Below the pieces are notes generated by a model, which was not told where the DNA came from, searched no databases, and saw nothing but the letters and a program-made list of their open reading frames with translations. From NCBI RefSeq assembly GCF_016862955.1, contig NZ_BONY01000056.1, positions 1 to 58,798 of the forward strand: 58,798 nt of DNA, in the 5' to 3' direction. Shown piece by piece: positions 1-9,049 of this stretch; within the stretch, counting starts at the first letter, position 1; every line of letters begins with the position of its first letter. The translations under genes were made by a program, and so were the position numbers. Origin of the DNA: Rhizocola hellebori. Lineage in GTDB: Bacteria > Actinomycetota > Actinomycetes > Mycobacteriales > Micromonosporaceae.

Positions 1-40
1 CTTTGCTTTCATGATCGTGAGGGAAGGCAGTGGCTCTCGA

Positions 41-71
41 GCGGCGCTGCCGCGCGTTGCTTCGCACGCGC
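41..71 (-). repeat. REP-like/terminator-like hairpin element, copy 1
   Basis: This stretch lies directly downstream of the minus-strand GNAT gene. Positions 52-57 and 66-71 form a GCGCGT/ACGCGC stem with an 8-nt loop. Positions 41-62 are identical, in inverse orientation, to 19026-19047, which is also just downstream of an unrelated gene. A shared transcription-terminator or REP-like element is the simplest reading. No T-tract is visible. Confidence 0.45.
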
Positions 72-76
72 CAGAA

Positions 77-658
77 TTACAGCGTGCCTTCGCGGATGCT
101 GCCTAGGGGGCGGAAGCCTACGCGTTCGTAGACGCGTTGGGCGGTGGGGTTGTCGGTGGCCAGAAAGGCTACGGTGACGCCCTGGCTGAACGCGTGACGG
201 GCCATCGCTGCGGTCAGTGCGGCGCCGACGCCCTGGCCGCGCAACGGCTCCAGGGTGGCGATGCCGACCAGCTCGGTGACGGCGGCCACTGGCGCTAGGT
301 ACATTCCCGCGCCTGCGCCCTGGCCGGACAGCCGTGCGGTGAAGGCCGTCGCCGTGCCGAGGCTGCGCCCGAACTCGGCGGCTTCCTCGTCGGAGGAAAG
401 CGGTGCCTCCGGGTCGAATCCGCGTGCGTTCAGGTCGAGGTTTTCCTTCAGCTCGGCCAGCTGCGCGCCGGGGCCGAGCTCGAGGATTTCCAGGTGTGCG
501 GTCGGCCGGGGTGGGCGCAACGTGTCGGCCGTGCACACCAGCAGCGGCTGGCATGCGGCCTGCACCACCCCGTCGGGCAGATAGGCGGTGGTGCGCCAGG
601 CACGCTTGGGCGTGGTGGCGCGCAAATACTGCTCGACTTCGTAGAGGAGATCGGTCAT
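77..658 (-). CDS. GNAT family N-acetyltransferase
   Basis: 193-aa protein with a C-terminal GNAT fold. The acetyl-CoA pyrophosphate-binding motif A reads RGQGVGAAL, preceded by a core strand (ELVGIATLEP), and the late motif NPTAQRVYERVGF is the typical motif B region. The first ~60 residues are not recognisable. Such proteins move an acetyl group from acetyl-CoA to an amine; the substrate cannot be told from sequence. Its ATG overlaps the TGA of the upstream M50 protease gene by 4 nt (ATGA), so the two are probably translationally coupled in one minus-strand operon. The family call is secure; the role is unknown. Confidence 0.85.
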   Translation of the reverse strand: MTDLLYEVEQYLRATTPKRAWRTTAYLPDGVVQAACQPLLVCTADTLRPPRPTAHLEILELGPGAQLAELKENLDLNARGFDPEAPLSSDEEAAEFGRSLGTATAFTARLSGQGAGAGMYLAPVAAVTELVGIATLEPLRGQGVGAALTAAMARHAFSQGVTVAFLATDNPTAQRVYERVGFRPLGSIREGTL

Positions 659-1911
659 CAGAATGGCAGGGTGATCGGGTTGATGAGGTCGGCCGCGACG
701 GTCAGCACGGTGAATGCTCCAAAGATGAGGATGGCCGCGTAGGTGATCGGCATCAGCTTGTAGTAGTCGACCCGCCCCGGGTCGCCTTTGCCCAGCAAAG
801 CATAGAACCAGGCCCGCGCGCGTTCGAACCAGAAGATCGCGATGTGGCCGCCGTCGGCCGGAAGCATCGGCAGCAGGTTGAACAGCCCGATGAAGAAGTT
901 CAGCGCGGCGAGCAGGAGCAGGAAGGAGGCGATCTCGCCGCGGTCGAAGAGCTGGCCGCCGATGTGGGATGCCCCGATGACGCTGACCGGGGTCTGCGGG
1001 TCGCGCTCACCGCCGGTCACCGATGCCCAGAGCGCGGGAATTTTAGCCGGGAACCGGGCCAGCGAGGCGAAGGTGTTGGCGAACATGGTGCCGGTCTGCT
1101 CCCACGCCTTGCCCACGCCGGCGATCGGCCCGGCCGTGCTCGTGGGGATCACCGGGGTGATGCCGAACGAGCCCACCTGCTCCAGATCGGCGTCGGTGAC
1201 CGAATCGACCGTCCTTTTCGGATCGTTGAGCACGTCGAGCCGGATCCGTTGCACCATCGGCAATGTCACCGCGACGGTGGCGGCCCGGCCGTCGCGCAGA
1301 TAGGTGAGCTCGATGCGCTGCCCGCCCGCGGCGCGCACCTTGGCGGTCAGCGCGTCCCAGCCCAGCACCGGGCTGCCGTCGACCGCGGTGATCACGTCGC
1401 CGGTACGCAACCCGAGCTGGCGGGCCGGGCTGGCCGGGTCGGTGCCCGGCGTGCACGGGCTGTTCCAGCGCGCGTCGACGCACTCGGAGACCCGGTCGAT
1501 GCGCACGGGCTCGCTCTGCAACCGGGCCGAGTCCTGCAGCGGTACAAAGGAGAAAAGCCCCCAGAGAATGAGGATGCCAAGCAGGAAGTGGGTCGCCGCG
1601 CCGGAACCCATGACGATGGTGCGTTTCCACACCGGGAAGCGCCACATGGCGCGCGGCTCGTCGGCGGGGGCGACCTCGTCGTCCTGCGGCGTCATCCCGA
1701 CGATCCTGACGAACGCGCCGGCCGGGATGGCCTTGACTCCATACTCGACGCCGCGGCGGTGAACCGACCACAGGGTGGGCCCGTAGCCGACGAAGAACCG
1801 GGTCACCTTCATCCCGAAGGCGCGGGCGGTGAAGAAGTGGCCCGCCTCGTGCAGCAGCAGCGACAGCAGAATCCCGAGGGCGAAAAGCACCAGCCCGACT
1901 ACGTAGATCAT
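658..1911 (-). CDS. M50 family site-2 (RseP/Rip1-type) membrane metalloprotease
   Basis: 417-aa intramembrane zinc protease. The first transmembrane helix carries the HEAGH site (H21, E22, H25). A PDZ domain follows around residues 145-215 (GLRTGDVITAVDG). The third zinc ligand region is NLLPMLPADGGH near residue 345, where ADGG stands in for the more usual LDGG. Family members cut membrane-embedded anti-sigma factors or other single-pass proteins. Start chosen at the ATG with GGAGGG 4-10 nt upstream; an ATG five codons earlier overlaps that Shine-Dalgarno. It lies divergent from the malate synthase gene and overlaps the downstream GNAT gene by 4 nt. Its substrate is not evident here. Confidence 0.9.
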   Translation of the reverse strand: MIYVVGLVLFALGILLSLLLHEAGHFFTARAFGMKVTRFFVGYGPTLWSVHRRGVEYGVKAIPAGAFVRIVGMTPQDDEVAPADEPRAMWRFPVWKRTIVMGSGAATHFLLGILILWGLFSFVPLQDSARLQSEPVRIDRVSECVDARWNSPCTPGTDPASPARQLGLRTGDVITAVDGSPVLGWDALTAKVRAAGGQRIELTYLRDGRAATVAVTLPMVQRIRLDVLNDPKRTVDSVTDADLEQVGSFGITPVIPTSTAGPIAGVGKAWEQTGTMFANTFASLARFPAKIPALWASVTGGERDPQTPVSVIGASHIGGQLFDRGEIASFLLLLAALNFFIGLFNLLPMLPADGGHIAIFWFERARAWFYALLGKGDPGRVDYYKLMPITYAAILIFGAFTVLTVAADLINPITLPF

Positions 1912-1967
1912 CGATCCCTCCCGCATCAGCCGCGCGTGCTCACTCGGCGGGCTCCATGGTAAGGCCC

Positions 1968-1973
1968 TAGGAT
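1968..1973 (+). promoter_or_regulatory. possible -10 box (TAGGAT) for the aceB-glcDEF operon
   Basis: TAGGAT lies 26 nt before the aceB ATG in the 87-bp divergent gap. A GGAGG Shine-Dalgarno follows at 1990-1994, so this would give a short leader. No clear -35 was seen. Confidence 0.3.
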
Positions 1974-1998
1974 TCGAAGTGAAGTCCCAGGAGGCGTG

Positions 1999-3537
1999 AT
2001 GACAGAAGGCAAGGCTCGCATCGAAGGCCCGATGCGTGAACGCTATGACGAGATTCTGACACCCGAGGCGCTGAGCTTCCTCGCGGAGCTGGCCGACCGC
2101 TTCGAGACGCGCCGGGTGGAGTTGCTGGCGGCGCGCAAGGTGCGCCAGCTGGCCCTTGCCGCGGGCGGTGATTTGGGCTTTCTGGCGGAGACCAGGGCGA
2201 TCCGCGAAGGCGACTGGACGGTCGCGCCGCCCGCGCCGGAGCTCATGGACAGGCGGGTCGAGATCACCGGGCCGACCGACGCCAAGATGACTATCAACGC
2301 GCTGAACTCCGGGGCGAAGGTGTGGCTGGCCGACCACGAGGACGCCAACGCGCCGCTGTGGGAAAATGTCATCGAAGGCCAGCTGAACCTGCGTGACGCC
2401 ATCGCCGGGACGCTGTCGCACACCAGCCCGGAGGGCAAGCGCTACGAGCTGAATGAAGGCCCGCGGCCCGCCATCGTGTTTCGCCCGCGCGGTTGGCACC
2501 TGACCGAGAAACACCTGCTGCACGGCTTTGAGCGCCTCTCGGCGAGCCTGGTCGACTTCGGCCTCTACGCCTTCCACAGCGCCCAGCGCACAAGGCCGTT
2601 CTTCTACCTGCCGAAGATGGAAAGCCATCGGGAGGCCCGGCTTTGGAACGACGTGTTCACCTTCGCCGAGGACACCCTCGGCCTGGCCCGCGGCACCATG
2701 CGCGCCACCGTGCTCATCGAGACCATCCCGGCTGCTTTTGAGATGGACGAGATTCTCTACGAGCTGCGTGAGCACTCGGCAGGTCTCAACGCCGGGCGCT
2801 GGGACTACATGTTCAGCGTCATCAAGAACTTCCGGGGCCGGTTCGTCTTCCCCGACCGCAACGCGGTGACGATGACCGCGCCTTTCCTGCGGGCCTACAC
2901 CGAGCTGCTGGTCAAGACCTGTCACCGGCGTGGCGCGCACGCCATCGGCGGGATGGCGGCCTTCATTCCCAGCCGCCGCGACCCGGCCATCAACGAGGTG
3001 GCGCTGGCCAAGGTGCGCGACGACAAGACCCGTGAGGCCGGCGACGGGTTCGACGGCTCGTGGGTGGCGCATCCCGATCTGGTGCCGATCTGCCGCGAGG
3101 TCTTCGACTCCGTGCTCGGCACGAGCCCGCACCAGATAGCGCGCAAGCGCGACGAGGTGCGGGTGAGCGCCGCGCAGCTGCTGTCGGTCGGCGAAACCCC
3201 GGGCGGCAGAACGGAAGCCGGGCTGCGCAACGCGGTGAGCGTCGGCATCCAATACCTGGCCGCCTGGGTCAACGGCACCGGCGCGGTGGCCATCTTCAAC
3301 CTGATGGAAGACGTCGCCACCGCGGAGATTTCGCGATCGCAGGTGTGGCAATGGCTGCACAACCACGTCGTGCTCGACGACACCGGGGAGCAGGTCACCG
3401 CGGAACTGGTGCAACGAATAGCGGCGCAGGAATGCCCCGACGCCGACAAGCGGGCGGTCGACCTGTTCATGGAGGTGGCGGTCGCCGACGAATACGTCGA
3501 CTTCCTCACCCTTCCCGCGTATGAGCGGATGCCGTGA
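1999..3537 (+). CDS. aceB: malate synthase A
   Basis: 512-aa enzyme condensing glyoxylate with acetyl-CoA to malate. Recognisable blocks are KMESHREARLWNDVF, the acidic/arginine active-site stretch TVLIETIPAAFEMDEILYEL followed by LNAGRWDYMFS, and GGMAAFIPSR near the C-terminal third. Length fits the A isoform (~530 aa), not the ~720-aa G isoform. The ATG at 1999 sits 4 nt after GGAGG; the GTG directly before it is too close. It is the first gene of an overlapping operon with glcD, glcE and glcF, so here it probably consumes the glyoxylate made from glycolate. No isocitrate lyase is in the window, so glyoxylate-shunt use cannot be judged. Confidence 0.95.
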   Translation: MTEGKARIEGPMRERYDEILTPEALSFLAELADRFETRRVELLAARKVRQLALAAGGDLGFLAETRAIREGDWTVAPPAPELMDRRVEITGPTDAKMTINALNSGAKVWLADHEDANAPLWENVIEGQLNLRDAIAGTLSHTSPEGKRYELNEGPRPAIVFRPRGWHLTEKHLLHGFERLSASLVDFGLYAFHSAQRTRPFFYLPKMESHREARLWNDVFTFAEDTLGLARGTMRATVLIETIPAAFEMDEILYELREHSAGLNAGRWDYMFSVIKNFRGRFVFPDRNAVTMTAPFLRAYTELLVKTCHRRGAHAIGGMAAFIPSRRDPAINEVALAKVRDDKTREAGDGFDGSWVAHPDLVPICREVFDSVLGTSPHQIARKRDEVRVSAAQLLSVGETPGGRTEAGLRNAVSVGIQYLAAWVNGTGAVAIFNLMEDVATAEISRSQVWQWLHNHVVLDDTGEQVTAELVQRIAAQECPDADKRAVDLFMEVAVADEYVDFLTLPAYERMP

Positions 3538-4997
3538 TGAATCCGCTGCAGGAGCTCACCACCCGCCTGCGCGGGTTGCTGAGCCCCGCGCAGGTCATCA
3601 CCGACCGGCAGCAGCTGCGCACCTACGAATGCGACGGGCTCGCGCAATACCGGGTCATCCCGGGCCTGGTCGTCCTGCCGCACGACGCGGCGCAATGCGC
3701 GGCCATCGTCGGCCACTGCGCCGAGCTTGGGGTTCCTTTCGTGGCAAGGGGATCGGGCACCGGGCTGTCCGGCGGCGCGCTGCCGCACGCGGCGGGGGTG
3801 CTGATCGTCACCGCGCAGATGCGCAGCATCGTGGAGGTGGCGGCCGCCGATGAGAGGGCGATCGTCGAGCCGGGTGTCATCAACCTTGACGTGACCAAGG
3901 CGGCCCGGCCGCATGGCTATTACTACGCCCCCGATCCGTCGAGCCAGCAGATCTGCTCGATCGGGGGCAACGTCGCGGAGAATTCCGGCGGTGCCCACTG
4001 CCTCAAATATGGGTTCACCACCAACCATGTGACCGGGCTGGAGCTGGTGACGCCGCAGGGGGAGCTGGTGAGCCTGGGCGGGCGTGCTCCCGACCCGCCC
4101 GGCTATGACCTGATCGGCGCCTTCGTGGGCTCCGAGGGAACATTGGGCATCACCACCCAGGTGACTGTCCGGCTGACCCGGTCGCCGGAGGCGGTTTGCA
4201 CTGTCCTGGCAGGCTACGTGGGGGCCAAGGAAGCCGGAAACGCGACCTCAGCCGTCATCGCGGCAGGGGTGGTGCCGGCCGCCATCGAGATGATGGACGC
4301 CCTCGCCATCGAGGCGGCCGAAGCGGCCGTCCATTGTGGATACCCGGCCGGCGCCGGGGCGGTGCTGATAGTGGAGCTCGACGGTCCGGCCGCCGAGGTC
4401 GATGCCCAGTTCGCCAGGGTGGAGCCGTTGCTGCGCGAGCACGGCGCGTTCGAGGTCCGGGTCGCCCGCGACGAGGCGGAACGAGCGCTGATCTGGAAGG
4501 GCCGCAAGTCCGCCTTCGCCGCGGTCGGGCGGATCAGCCCCGACTACATCGTCCAGGACGGGGTCATCCCGCGCACCGCGCTGCCGGAGGTGTTGCGGCG
4601 CATAGCACTCCTCTCGCAGGAGCACGGCGTCAGGGTGGCCAACGTCTTTCACGCAGGCGACGGCAACCTGCATCCGCTGGTGCTCTTCGACGACGCCGTG
4701 CCGGGCGCGGCCGCCCACGCCGAGGAGGTGTCGGCGGCCATCCTCGATCTGTGCATCGAGCACGGCGGTTCCATCACCGGCGAGCACGGGGTCGGCATGG
4801 ACAAGGCCAAGCACATGCCGCTGATGTACACCTCCGACGACCTGGACACCATGCAGTTGCTCAGATGCGCATTCGACCCGGCCGGAATAGCCAATCCCGG
4901 CAAGGTTTTCCCGACTCCGCGACTGTGCGGGGAGGCGCCCGGGCGGCGCAAGGGCGCGCATCCGCTGCAGGAGGCCGGGATAGCGGAGGTGTTCTGA
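3537..4997 (+). CDS. glcD: glycolate oxidase FAD-linked subunit GlcD
   Basis: 486-aa FAD-binding PCMH-type oxidase. The N-terminal FAD domain has PFVARGSGTGLSGGALP and CSIGGNVAENSGGAHCLKYG; the C-terminal cap has the metal/substrate stretch NVFHAGDGNLHP and ITGEHGVGMDK. It oxidises glycolate (or D-lactate) to the oxo-acid. The ATG overlaps the aceB TGA (TGATG); a GTG three bases earlier is possible. It precedes glcE with the same kind of 1-nt overlap, so the subunits are made together. The grouping with malate synthase favours glycolate over lactate as substrate (inference). Confidence 0.93.
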   Translation: MNPLQELTTRLRGLLSPAQVITDRQQLRTYECDGLAQYRVIPGLVVLPHDAAQCAAIVGHCAELGVPFVARGSGTGLSGGALPHAAGVLIVTAQMRSIVEVAAADERAIVEPGVINLDVTKAARPHGYYYAPDPSSQQICSIGGNVAENSGGAHCLKYGFTTNHVTGLELVTPQGELVSLGGRAPDPPGYDLIGAFVGSEGTLGITTQVTVRLTRSPEAVCTVLAGYVGAKEAGNATSAVIAAGVVPAAIEMMDALAIEAAEAAVHCGYPAGAGAVLIVELDGPAAEVDAQFARVEPLLREHGAFEVRVARDEAERALIWKGRKSAFAAVGRISPDYIVQDGVIPRTALPEVLRRIALLSQEHGVRVANVFHAGDGNLHPLVLFDDAVPGAAAHAEEVSAAILDLCIEHGGSITGEHGVGMDKAKHMPLMYTSDDLDTMQLLRCAFDPAGIANPGKVFPTPRLCGEAPGRRKGAHPLQEAGIAEVF

Positions 4998-6166
4998 TGA
5001 CGGTGGTCGCTCCAGGTTCGACGCAGGAGGCGGCTGCCCTGCTGCGCGAGGACGCTCGGGTGGTGCAGATCGCGGGGGCGGGCACCAAACACGATTGGGG
5101 CACGCCACCGTCGCGAGTGGACTTGACCGTGGATACCAAGGGGCTCATCGGCATTGTGGAGCACGTGGCCGGGGATCTGATCGTGGTGGTGCGGGCCGGA
5201 ACGCCGATGGCGCAGCTGCAAGCCGAGCTTGCCCGCTCCGGCCAGCAGCTGGCGCTCGACTCGCCCTTCCCGCAAGCCACTGTGGGCGGAAGCGTGGCCG
5301 CGAACACGAGCGGTCCGCGCCGCCTGCTCTACGGCACGGTAAGGGATCTGCTGATCGGGATCACCGTGGTGCGCCCCGACGGTGTGGTGGCCCGATCGGG
5401 CGGCAAGGTGGTCAAGAACGTCGCCGGATACGACCTGGGCAAGCTGTTCACCGGTTCTTCCGGCACGCTGGGCCTGATCACCGAGTGTGCGTTCCGGCTG
5501 CATCCGTTGCCGACGGCCTCGACTTTCCTTCGCTGCCAAGGCCTGAGCGACCCGGCCCGGGCCGCGGCGCTGATCCGCAGCTCGCAGCTGGTCGCCACCG
5601 CCATCGAGGTGGACGCCCCGCCGGGAGGCGAAGCCGAGGTGGCCGTGCTCTTCGAAGGGACACCGGCCCGCGCGGAGGCGGCCCGAGCGCTTATCGGCGG
5701 CGAGCTGACCGACGAGCCGCCACCGTGGTGGGGCCAATACCCGTGGCAGCCCGGCGGAATAGGGCTCAAGCTGACCGCTGCGCTCTCGCAGCTCGACCTG
5801 CTGCTCGCCTTGCGGGAGAAGCATTCCGTGCACCTACGAGGCTCGCTCGGCGTGGGCGTTCTTTACGCCGGCCTCACCCCGGCCGGGCAGGCGGTGCCCG
5901 GCCCCGGCTCGGGTGCAAGGCCGGCGGCGATCGATGCCGGCGGCGTTGGTGCGGGTGGGGGGTCGGTGGTGGATGTCGTCGAGCAGTTGCGGGCGGCGGC
6001 GCACGCGGCGGGTGGGCATGCGGTGGTGCTGATGGCGCCGCCCGGTTCGCGGGAGCAGATCGACATGTGGGGGCCGGTGCCGGGGCTGGACCTGATGCGC
6101 CGGGTGAAGCAGCAGTTCGACCCGGGCGGCCGCTTCGCGCCCGGAAGCTTCGTGGGAGGGATCTGA
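4997..6166 (+). CDS. glcE: glycolate oxidase FAD-binding subunit GlcE
   Basis: 389-aa second FAD-binding subunit, shorter than GlcD. The FAD-binding half shows QIAGAGTKHDWG, LALDSPFPQATVGGSVAANTSG and VKNVAGYDLGKLFTGSSGTLG, and the C-terminal tail ends DPGGRFAPGSFVGGI, typical of the family. The ATG overlaps the glcD TGA by one base. GlcE is needed with GlcD and GlcF for the membrane-linked glycolate oxidase. The stretch around 5930-6020 is unusually Gly/Val/Ala-rich but stays in frame. Confidence 0.92.
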   Translation: MTVVAPGSTQEAAALLREDARVVQIAGAGTKHDWGTPPSRVDLTVDTKGLIGIVEHVAGDLIVVVRAGTPMAQLQAELARSGQQLALDSPFPQATVGGSVAANTSGPRRLLYGTVRDLLIGITVVRPDGVVARSGGKVVKNVAGYDLGKLFTGSSGTLGLITECAFRLHPLPTASTFLRCQGLSDPARAAALIRSSQLVATAIEVDAPPGGEAEVAVLFEGTPARAEAARALIGGELTDEPPPWWGQYPWQPGGIGLKLTAALSQLDLLLALREKHSVHLRGSLGVGVLYAGLTPAGQAVPGPGSGARPAAIDAGGVGAGGGSVVDVVEQLRAAAHAAGGHAVVLMAPPGSREQIDMWGPVPGLDLMRRVKQQFDPGGRFAPGSFVGGI

Positions 6167-6169
6167 GCC

Positions 6170-7447
6170 GTGACGGCCTTCGACGAGCAGCACCCGCCCA
6201 GCCTGGATCTGATCTCCGACTGTGTCCACTGTGGATTCTGCCTGCCCACCTGCCCGACCTATGTGCTGTGGGGCGAGGAGATGGACTCGCCGCGGGGCCG
6301 GATCCACTTGATGGAACAGGCCGTGCGTGGCGGCGAGCCGCTCAGCAACTCGATGGTCCAGCATTTCGACAACTGCCTGGGGTGCATGGCGTGCGTGACC
6401 GCGTGCCCGTCCGGGGTGAAGTACGACCGGCTCATCGAGGCGACCCGAGCGCAGGTGGAGCGCCGTCATCCGCGCGGTCTGCGGCAGAAAGCGTTGCGCG
6501 GCTTGGTGTTCGGGCTATTCCCGTATCCACGCCGGCTTCGCCTGCTGCGCGGGCCGCTGCGTGCGTACCAAAAAATAGGTATTCGGATCAAGCTGGCGAA
6601 GGCGCCGACGCTGGCGATGCTGGAGTCGCTTGCGCCGCGCTTGAGCAAACCCGAGAAGACGCCCGAACGCCTTGCGGCGCAAGGGCCCCGGCGCGCGGTG
6701 GTGGGCATGCTCACCGGGTGCGTGCAGCGCACCTTCTTCCCGGAGGTCAACGCCGCCACGGCCCGGGTGCTGGCCGCGGAGGGCTGTGACGTCATCGCGC
6801 CGAAGGGGCAGGGCTGCTGCGGTGCGCTCAGTGTCCATTCCGGACGCGCGGAGGAAGCGCGCCGCTTCGCCCGTTCGCTCATCGACACCTTCGAGCGGGA
6901 GCAGATCGACTACCTGGTGGTCAACGCGGCGGGATGTGGTTCGTCGCTCAAGGAATACGGTGAGTTGTTGCGCGACGATCCCGGGTATGCGCCCCGCGCT
7001 GAAGCGTTGGCGGCCAAGGTGAGAGACCTCAGCGAGATCCTGGTCGAGCTGGGCCCGGTGGCGGTGCGCCACCCGCTGCCGATGACGGTCGCCTACCACG
7101 ACGCCTGCCACTTGGCCCATGCCCAGGGGGTAAGGGCGCAGCCTAGAGCGTTGCTGGCCGGGATCCCCGGGCTGCAGGTCCGCGAGATCGCCGATGCCGA
7201 GATCTGTTGCGGCTCGGCGGGAATCTGGAACGTGCTCAATCCCGAGCCCGCCAGTGATCTCGGTGAACGCAAGGCCCGCAACGTGATCGCCACCGGCGCC
7301 AAGCTGCTCGTGACCGCCAACCCGGGCTGTCTGATGCAGATCTCGTCGTCGATGCGCCGCATGGGCCAGACCATTGGCCTGGCCCACACGGCACAAATAC
7401 TCGACGCCTCAATCCAGGGATTGTCTACGGCGTTCTTGAGCAAGTAA
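6170..7447 (+). CDS. glcF: glycolate oxidase iron-sulfur subunit GlcF
   Basis: 425-aa electron-transfer subunit. Two [4Fe-4S] ferredoxin motifs are intact: CVHCGFCLPTCP near residue 20 and CLGCMACVTACP near residue 69. Two cysteine-rich CCG domains follow (GCCGALSVHSG and CCGSAGIWN). It passes electrons from the flavin subunits to the quinone pool. The GTG start has GGAGGG 9 nt upstream and lies 3 nt after the glcE stop. The 3' end overlaps the convergent sugar dehydrogenase gene by 23 bp. Confidence 0.93.
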   Translation: MTAFDEQHPPSLDLISDCVHCGFCLPTCPTYVLWGEEMDSPRGRIHLMEQAVRGGEPLSNSMVQHFDNCLGCMACVTACPSGVKYDRLIEATRAQVERRHPRGLRQKALRGLVFGLFPYPRRLRLLRGPLRAYQKIGIRIKLAKAPTLAMLESLAPRLSKPEKTPERLAAQGPRRAVVGMLTGCVQRTFFPEVNAATARVLAAEGCDVIAPKGQGCCGALSVHSGRAEEARRFARSLIDTFEREQIDYLVVNAAGCGSSLKEYGELLRDDPGYAPRAEALAAKVRDLSEILVELGPVAVRHPLPMTVAYHDACHLAHAQGVRAQPRALLAGIPGLQVREIADAEICCGSAGIWNVLNPEPASDLGERKARNVIATGAKLLVTANPGCLMQISSSMRRMGQTIGLAHTAQILDASIQGLSTAFLSK

Positions 7448-8903
7448 TACTGCTGGGCACGCCGTTGGTGCCGCTCCAGTTGGCGAGGAAGCCAACCATC
7501 ACGTTTCCGTTCGGCGGTATGACGGCGTTATAGGTTTCGTTGCGTATCACCACGGTGTTGCCGGTCTGGGTGAAGCGCCCGTTCCACAGCTGGGTGATGA
7601 CCTGCCCGTTGGGGAAGACCAACGTCACCGTCCACGAGGTTGTGCTGGTGGTGCCGGTGTTGCGGACCGTGATCTCACCTTGGAAGGCGCCCTGCCATTG
7701 ACCGGCGATCCGATAGGTGGCCGTGCAACCCTGCCCTGGCTGAGGGCTGCTCGGGCTCGGGCTCGGGCTTGGGCTTGGCGAAGGGCTCTGCGAAGGCGAC
7801 GCCGAAGCCGACGGCGACGGGCTTGTCCCTACCGGTGGGAAGCGCAGAATCCGGTCGTCCTGCGCGGTTGGGGTACCCCGGCCGTCGCGGTTGCTGGTGG
7901 CCACCCACAGCCACCCGTCCGGCCCGAGTTTGACGTCGCGCAGCCGCCCGAATTGGCCCTGCAGCTCGGCAACGGGTGTTCCGGCGCCGCCGCTGGCGGT
8001 GATGGGAACCACCCACAGCCGCGTGCCGCGAAGGGCCGCCGCGAAGAAGTTGTTGTTCGCGATGGCGGCGCCGCTCGGCGATGCCTCCGCGGTCGTCCAG
8101 GTGACGATCGGGTTGCGGAACGCGGGGTTGCTGCAGGTGCCTTCACAGGTGGGCCAGCCATAGTTGCCGCCGCTGACGATCTGGTTGACCTCATCGAAGG
8201 TGTTCTGGCCGAACTCGGTGGCGAAGAGCCTGCCCTGCGAGTCCCAAGCGAGGCCTTGCACGTTGCGGTGGCCGAAGCTGTAGACCAGCGAGTTGGCGAA
8301 CGGGTTGCCCGCGGGCACGCCGCCGGTCGCCGTCATCCGCAGGATCTTTCCGTTGCGGCTGCTGGTGTTCTGGGCGTTGGCGGTGTTGCCCGCGTCTCCC
8401 ACCCCGGCATAGAGCATGCCGTCGGGCCCGAAGGCGATCCTCCCTCCATTGTGGATGGTGTTCTTCACCAATCCGGAGACGAGGACCTGCTGGGTGGCGA
8501 AGGCCGCCAGCCGGAACCGCACGATCCGGTTGTCCGAAGCGGCGGTGAAATAGGCGTAGACCCACTGGTCCTGGGCGTAGGTCGGCGAGACGGCCAGCCC
8601 GAGCAGGCCACCCTCTCCGCCGGGCACCACGCCGGGGACCGTCCCCAGCGCCTGTGGCGCCGAGCCGGGCCGCACCTGCAGCACCCGGCCACTGTCGCGT
8701 TCGGAGACCAGGGCGCTGCCATCGGGCAGGAAGGCCATGCTCCATGGGGCCACCAGCCCGGAGGCGACCGTCTGCGGTTGGGTGAAGTTGAAGCCGCCGG
8801 CGATCTGAGCCGACGCTGGCCAGTTACCGGTGATCGTGACGACGATGGTGCTGGCCGCCGCGGCTGCCGCCGCGAAAAGGGCATAGAGGGAACGTTTGCG
8901 CAT
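7425..8903 (-). CDS. secreted PQQ-type sugar dehydrogenase with C-terminal CBM2
   Basis: 492-aa exported protein. A signal peptide (~1-30, ending PASAQ) precedes a glucose/sorbosone dehydrogenase beta-propeller (~35-360) with NTIHNGGRIAFGPDG (active-site His), SFGHRNVQGLAWD and GGNYGWP. A Ser/Pro linker (~362-392, SPSPS repeats) leads to a ~100-aa CBM2-like cellulose-binding module with conserved Trp and a C-terminal Cys. Proteins of this family oxidise sugars at C1 with bound PQQ. The CBM suggests it acts at cellulose or cello-oligosaccharides, possibly feeding electrons to lytic oxygenases (inference). No PQQ synthesis genes are in the window. The ATG has GGAGG upstream. The gene overlaps glcF by 23 bp tail to tail. 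Confidence 0.88.
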   Translation of the reverse strand: MRKRSLYALFAAAAAAASTIVVTITGNWPASAQIAGGFNFTQPQTVASGLVAPWSMAFLPDGSALVSERDSGRVLQVRPGSAPQALGTVPGVVPGGEGGLLGLAVSPTYAQDQWVYAYFTAASDNRIVRFRLAAFATQQVLVSGLVKNTIHNGGRIAFGPDGMLYAGVGDAGNTANAQNTSSRNGKILRMTATGGVPAGNPFANSLVYSFGHRNVQGLAWDSQGRLFATEFGQNTFDEVNQIVSGGNYGWPTCEGTCSNPAFRNPIVTWTTAEASPSGAAIANNNFFAAALRGTRLWVVPITASGGAGTPVAELQGQFGRLRDVKLGPDGWLWVATSNRDGRGTPTAQDDRILRFPPVGTSPSPSASASPSQSPSPSPSPSPSPSSPQPGQGCTATYRIAGQWQGAFQGEITVRNTGTTSTTSWTVTLVFPNGQVITQLWNGRFTQTGNTVVIRNETYNAVIPPNGNVMVGFLANWSGTNGVPSSITCSRTP

Positions 8904-8966
8904 AGTGAACCTCCGACGGGTTGGGAGATGCCCGCTGTCGTGCGCAATCGGCTCCGTGCAGAATCC

Positions 8967-8985
8967 TTCCGGAAACATTCCGGAA
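8967..8985. promoter_or_regulatory. paired TTCCGGAA palindromes, candidate operator
   Basis: Two copies of the perfect 8-bp palindrome TTCCGGAA (8967-8974 and 8978-8985) are spaced 11 bp, one helical turn, in the 146-bp divergent region between the sugar dehydrogenase and ADP-ribosylglycohydrolase genes. Same-face spacing suggests a dimeric regulator. The same 8-mer is paired again at 11733 and 11754. Confidence 0.4.
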
Positions 8986-9049
8986 AATCAATATGTGGGT
9001 ACCGGTCTCCGTTGCCCAAGCCGGTCATCAGTGGCAGGATCTTCTCAGG

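Noticed and set aside
403-1962. Long open frame on the plus strand opposite the M50 and GNAT genes
   Set aside because: It is Arg/Gly/His-rich antisense sequence typical of high-GC coding DNA, with no domain; the minus-strand genes have clear motifs.
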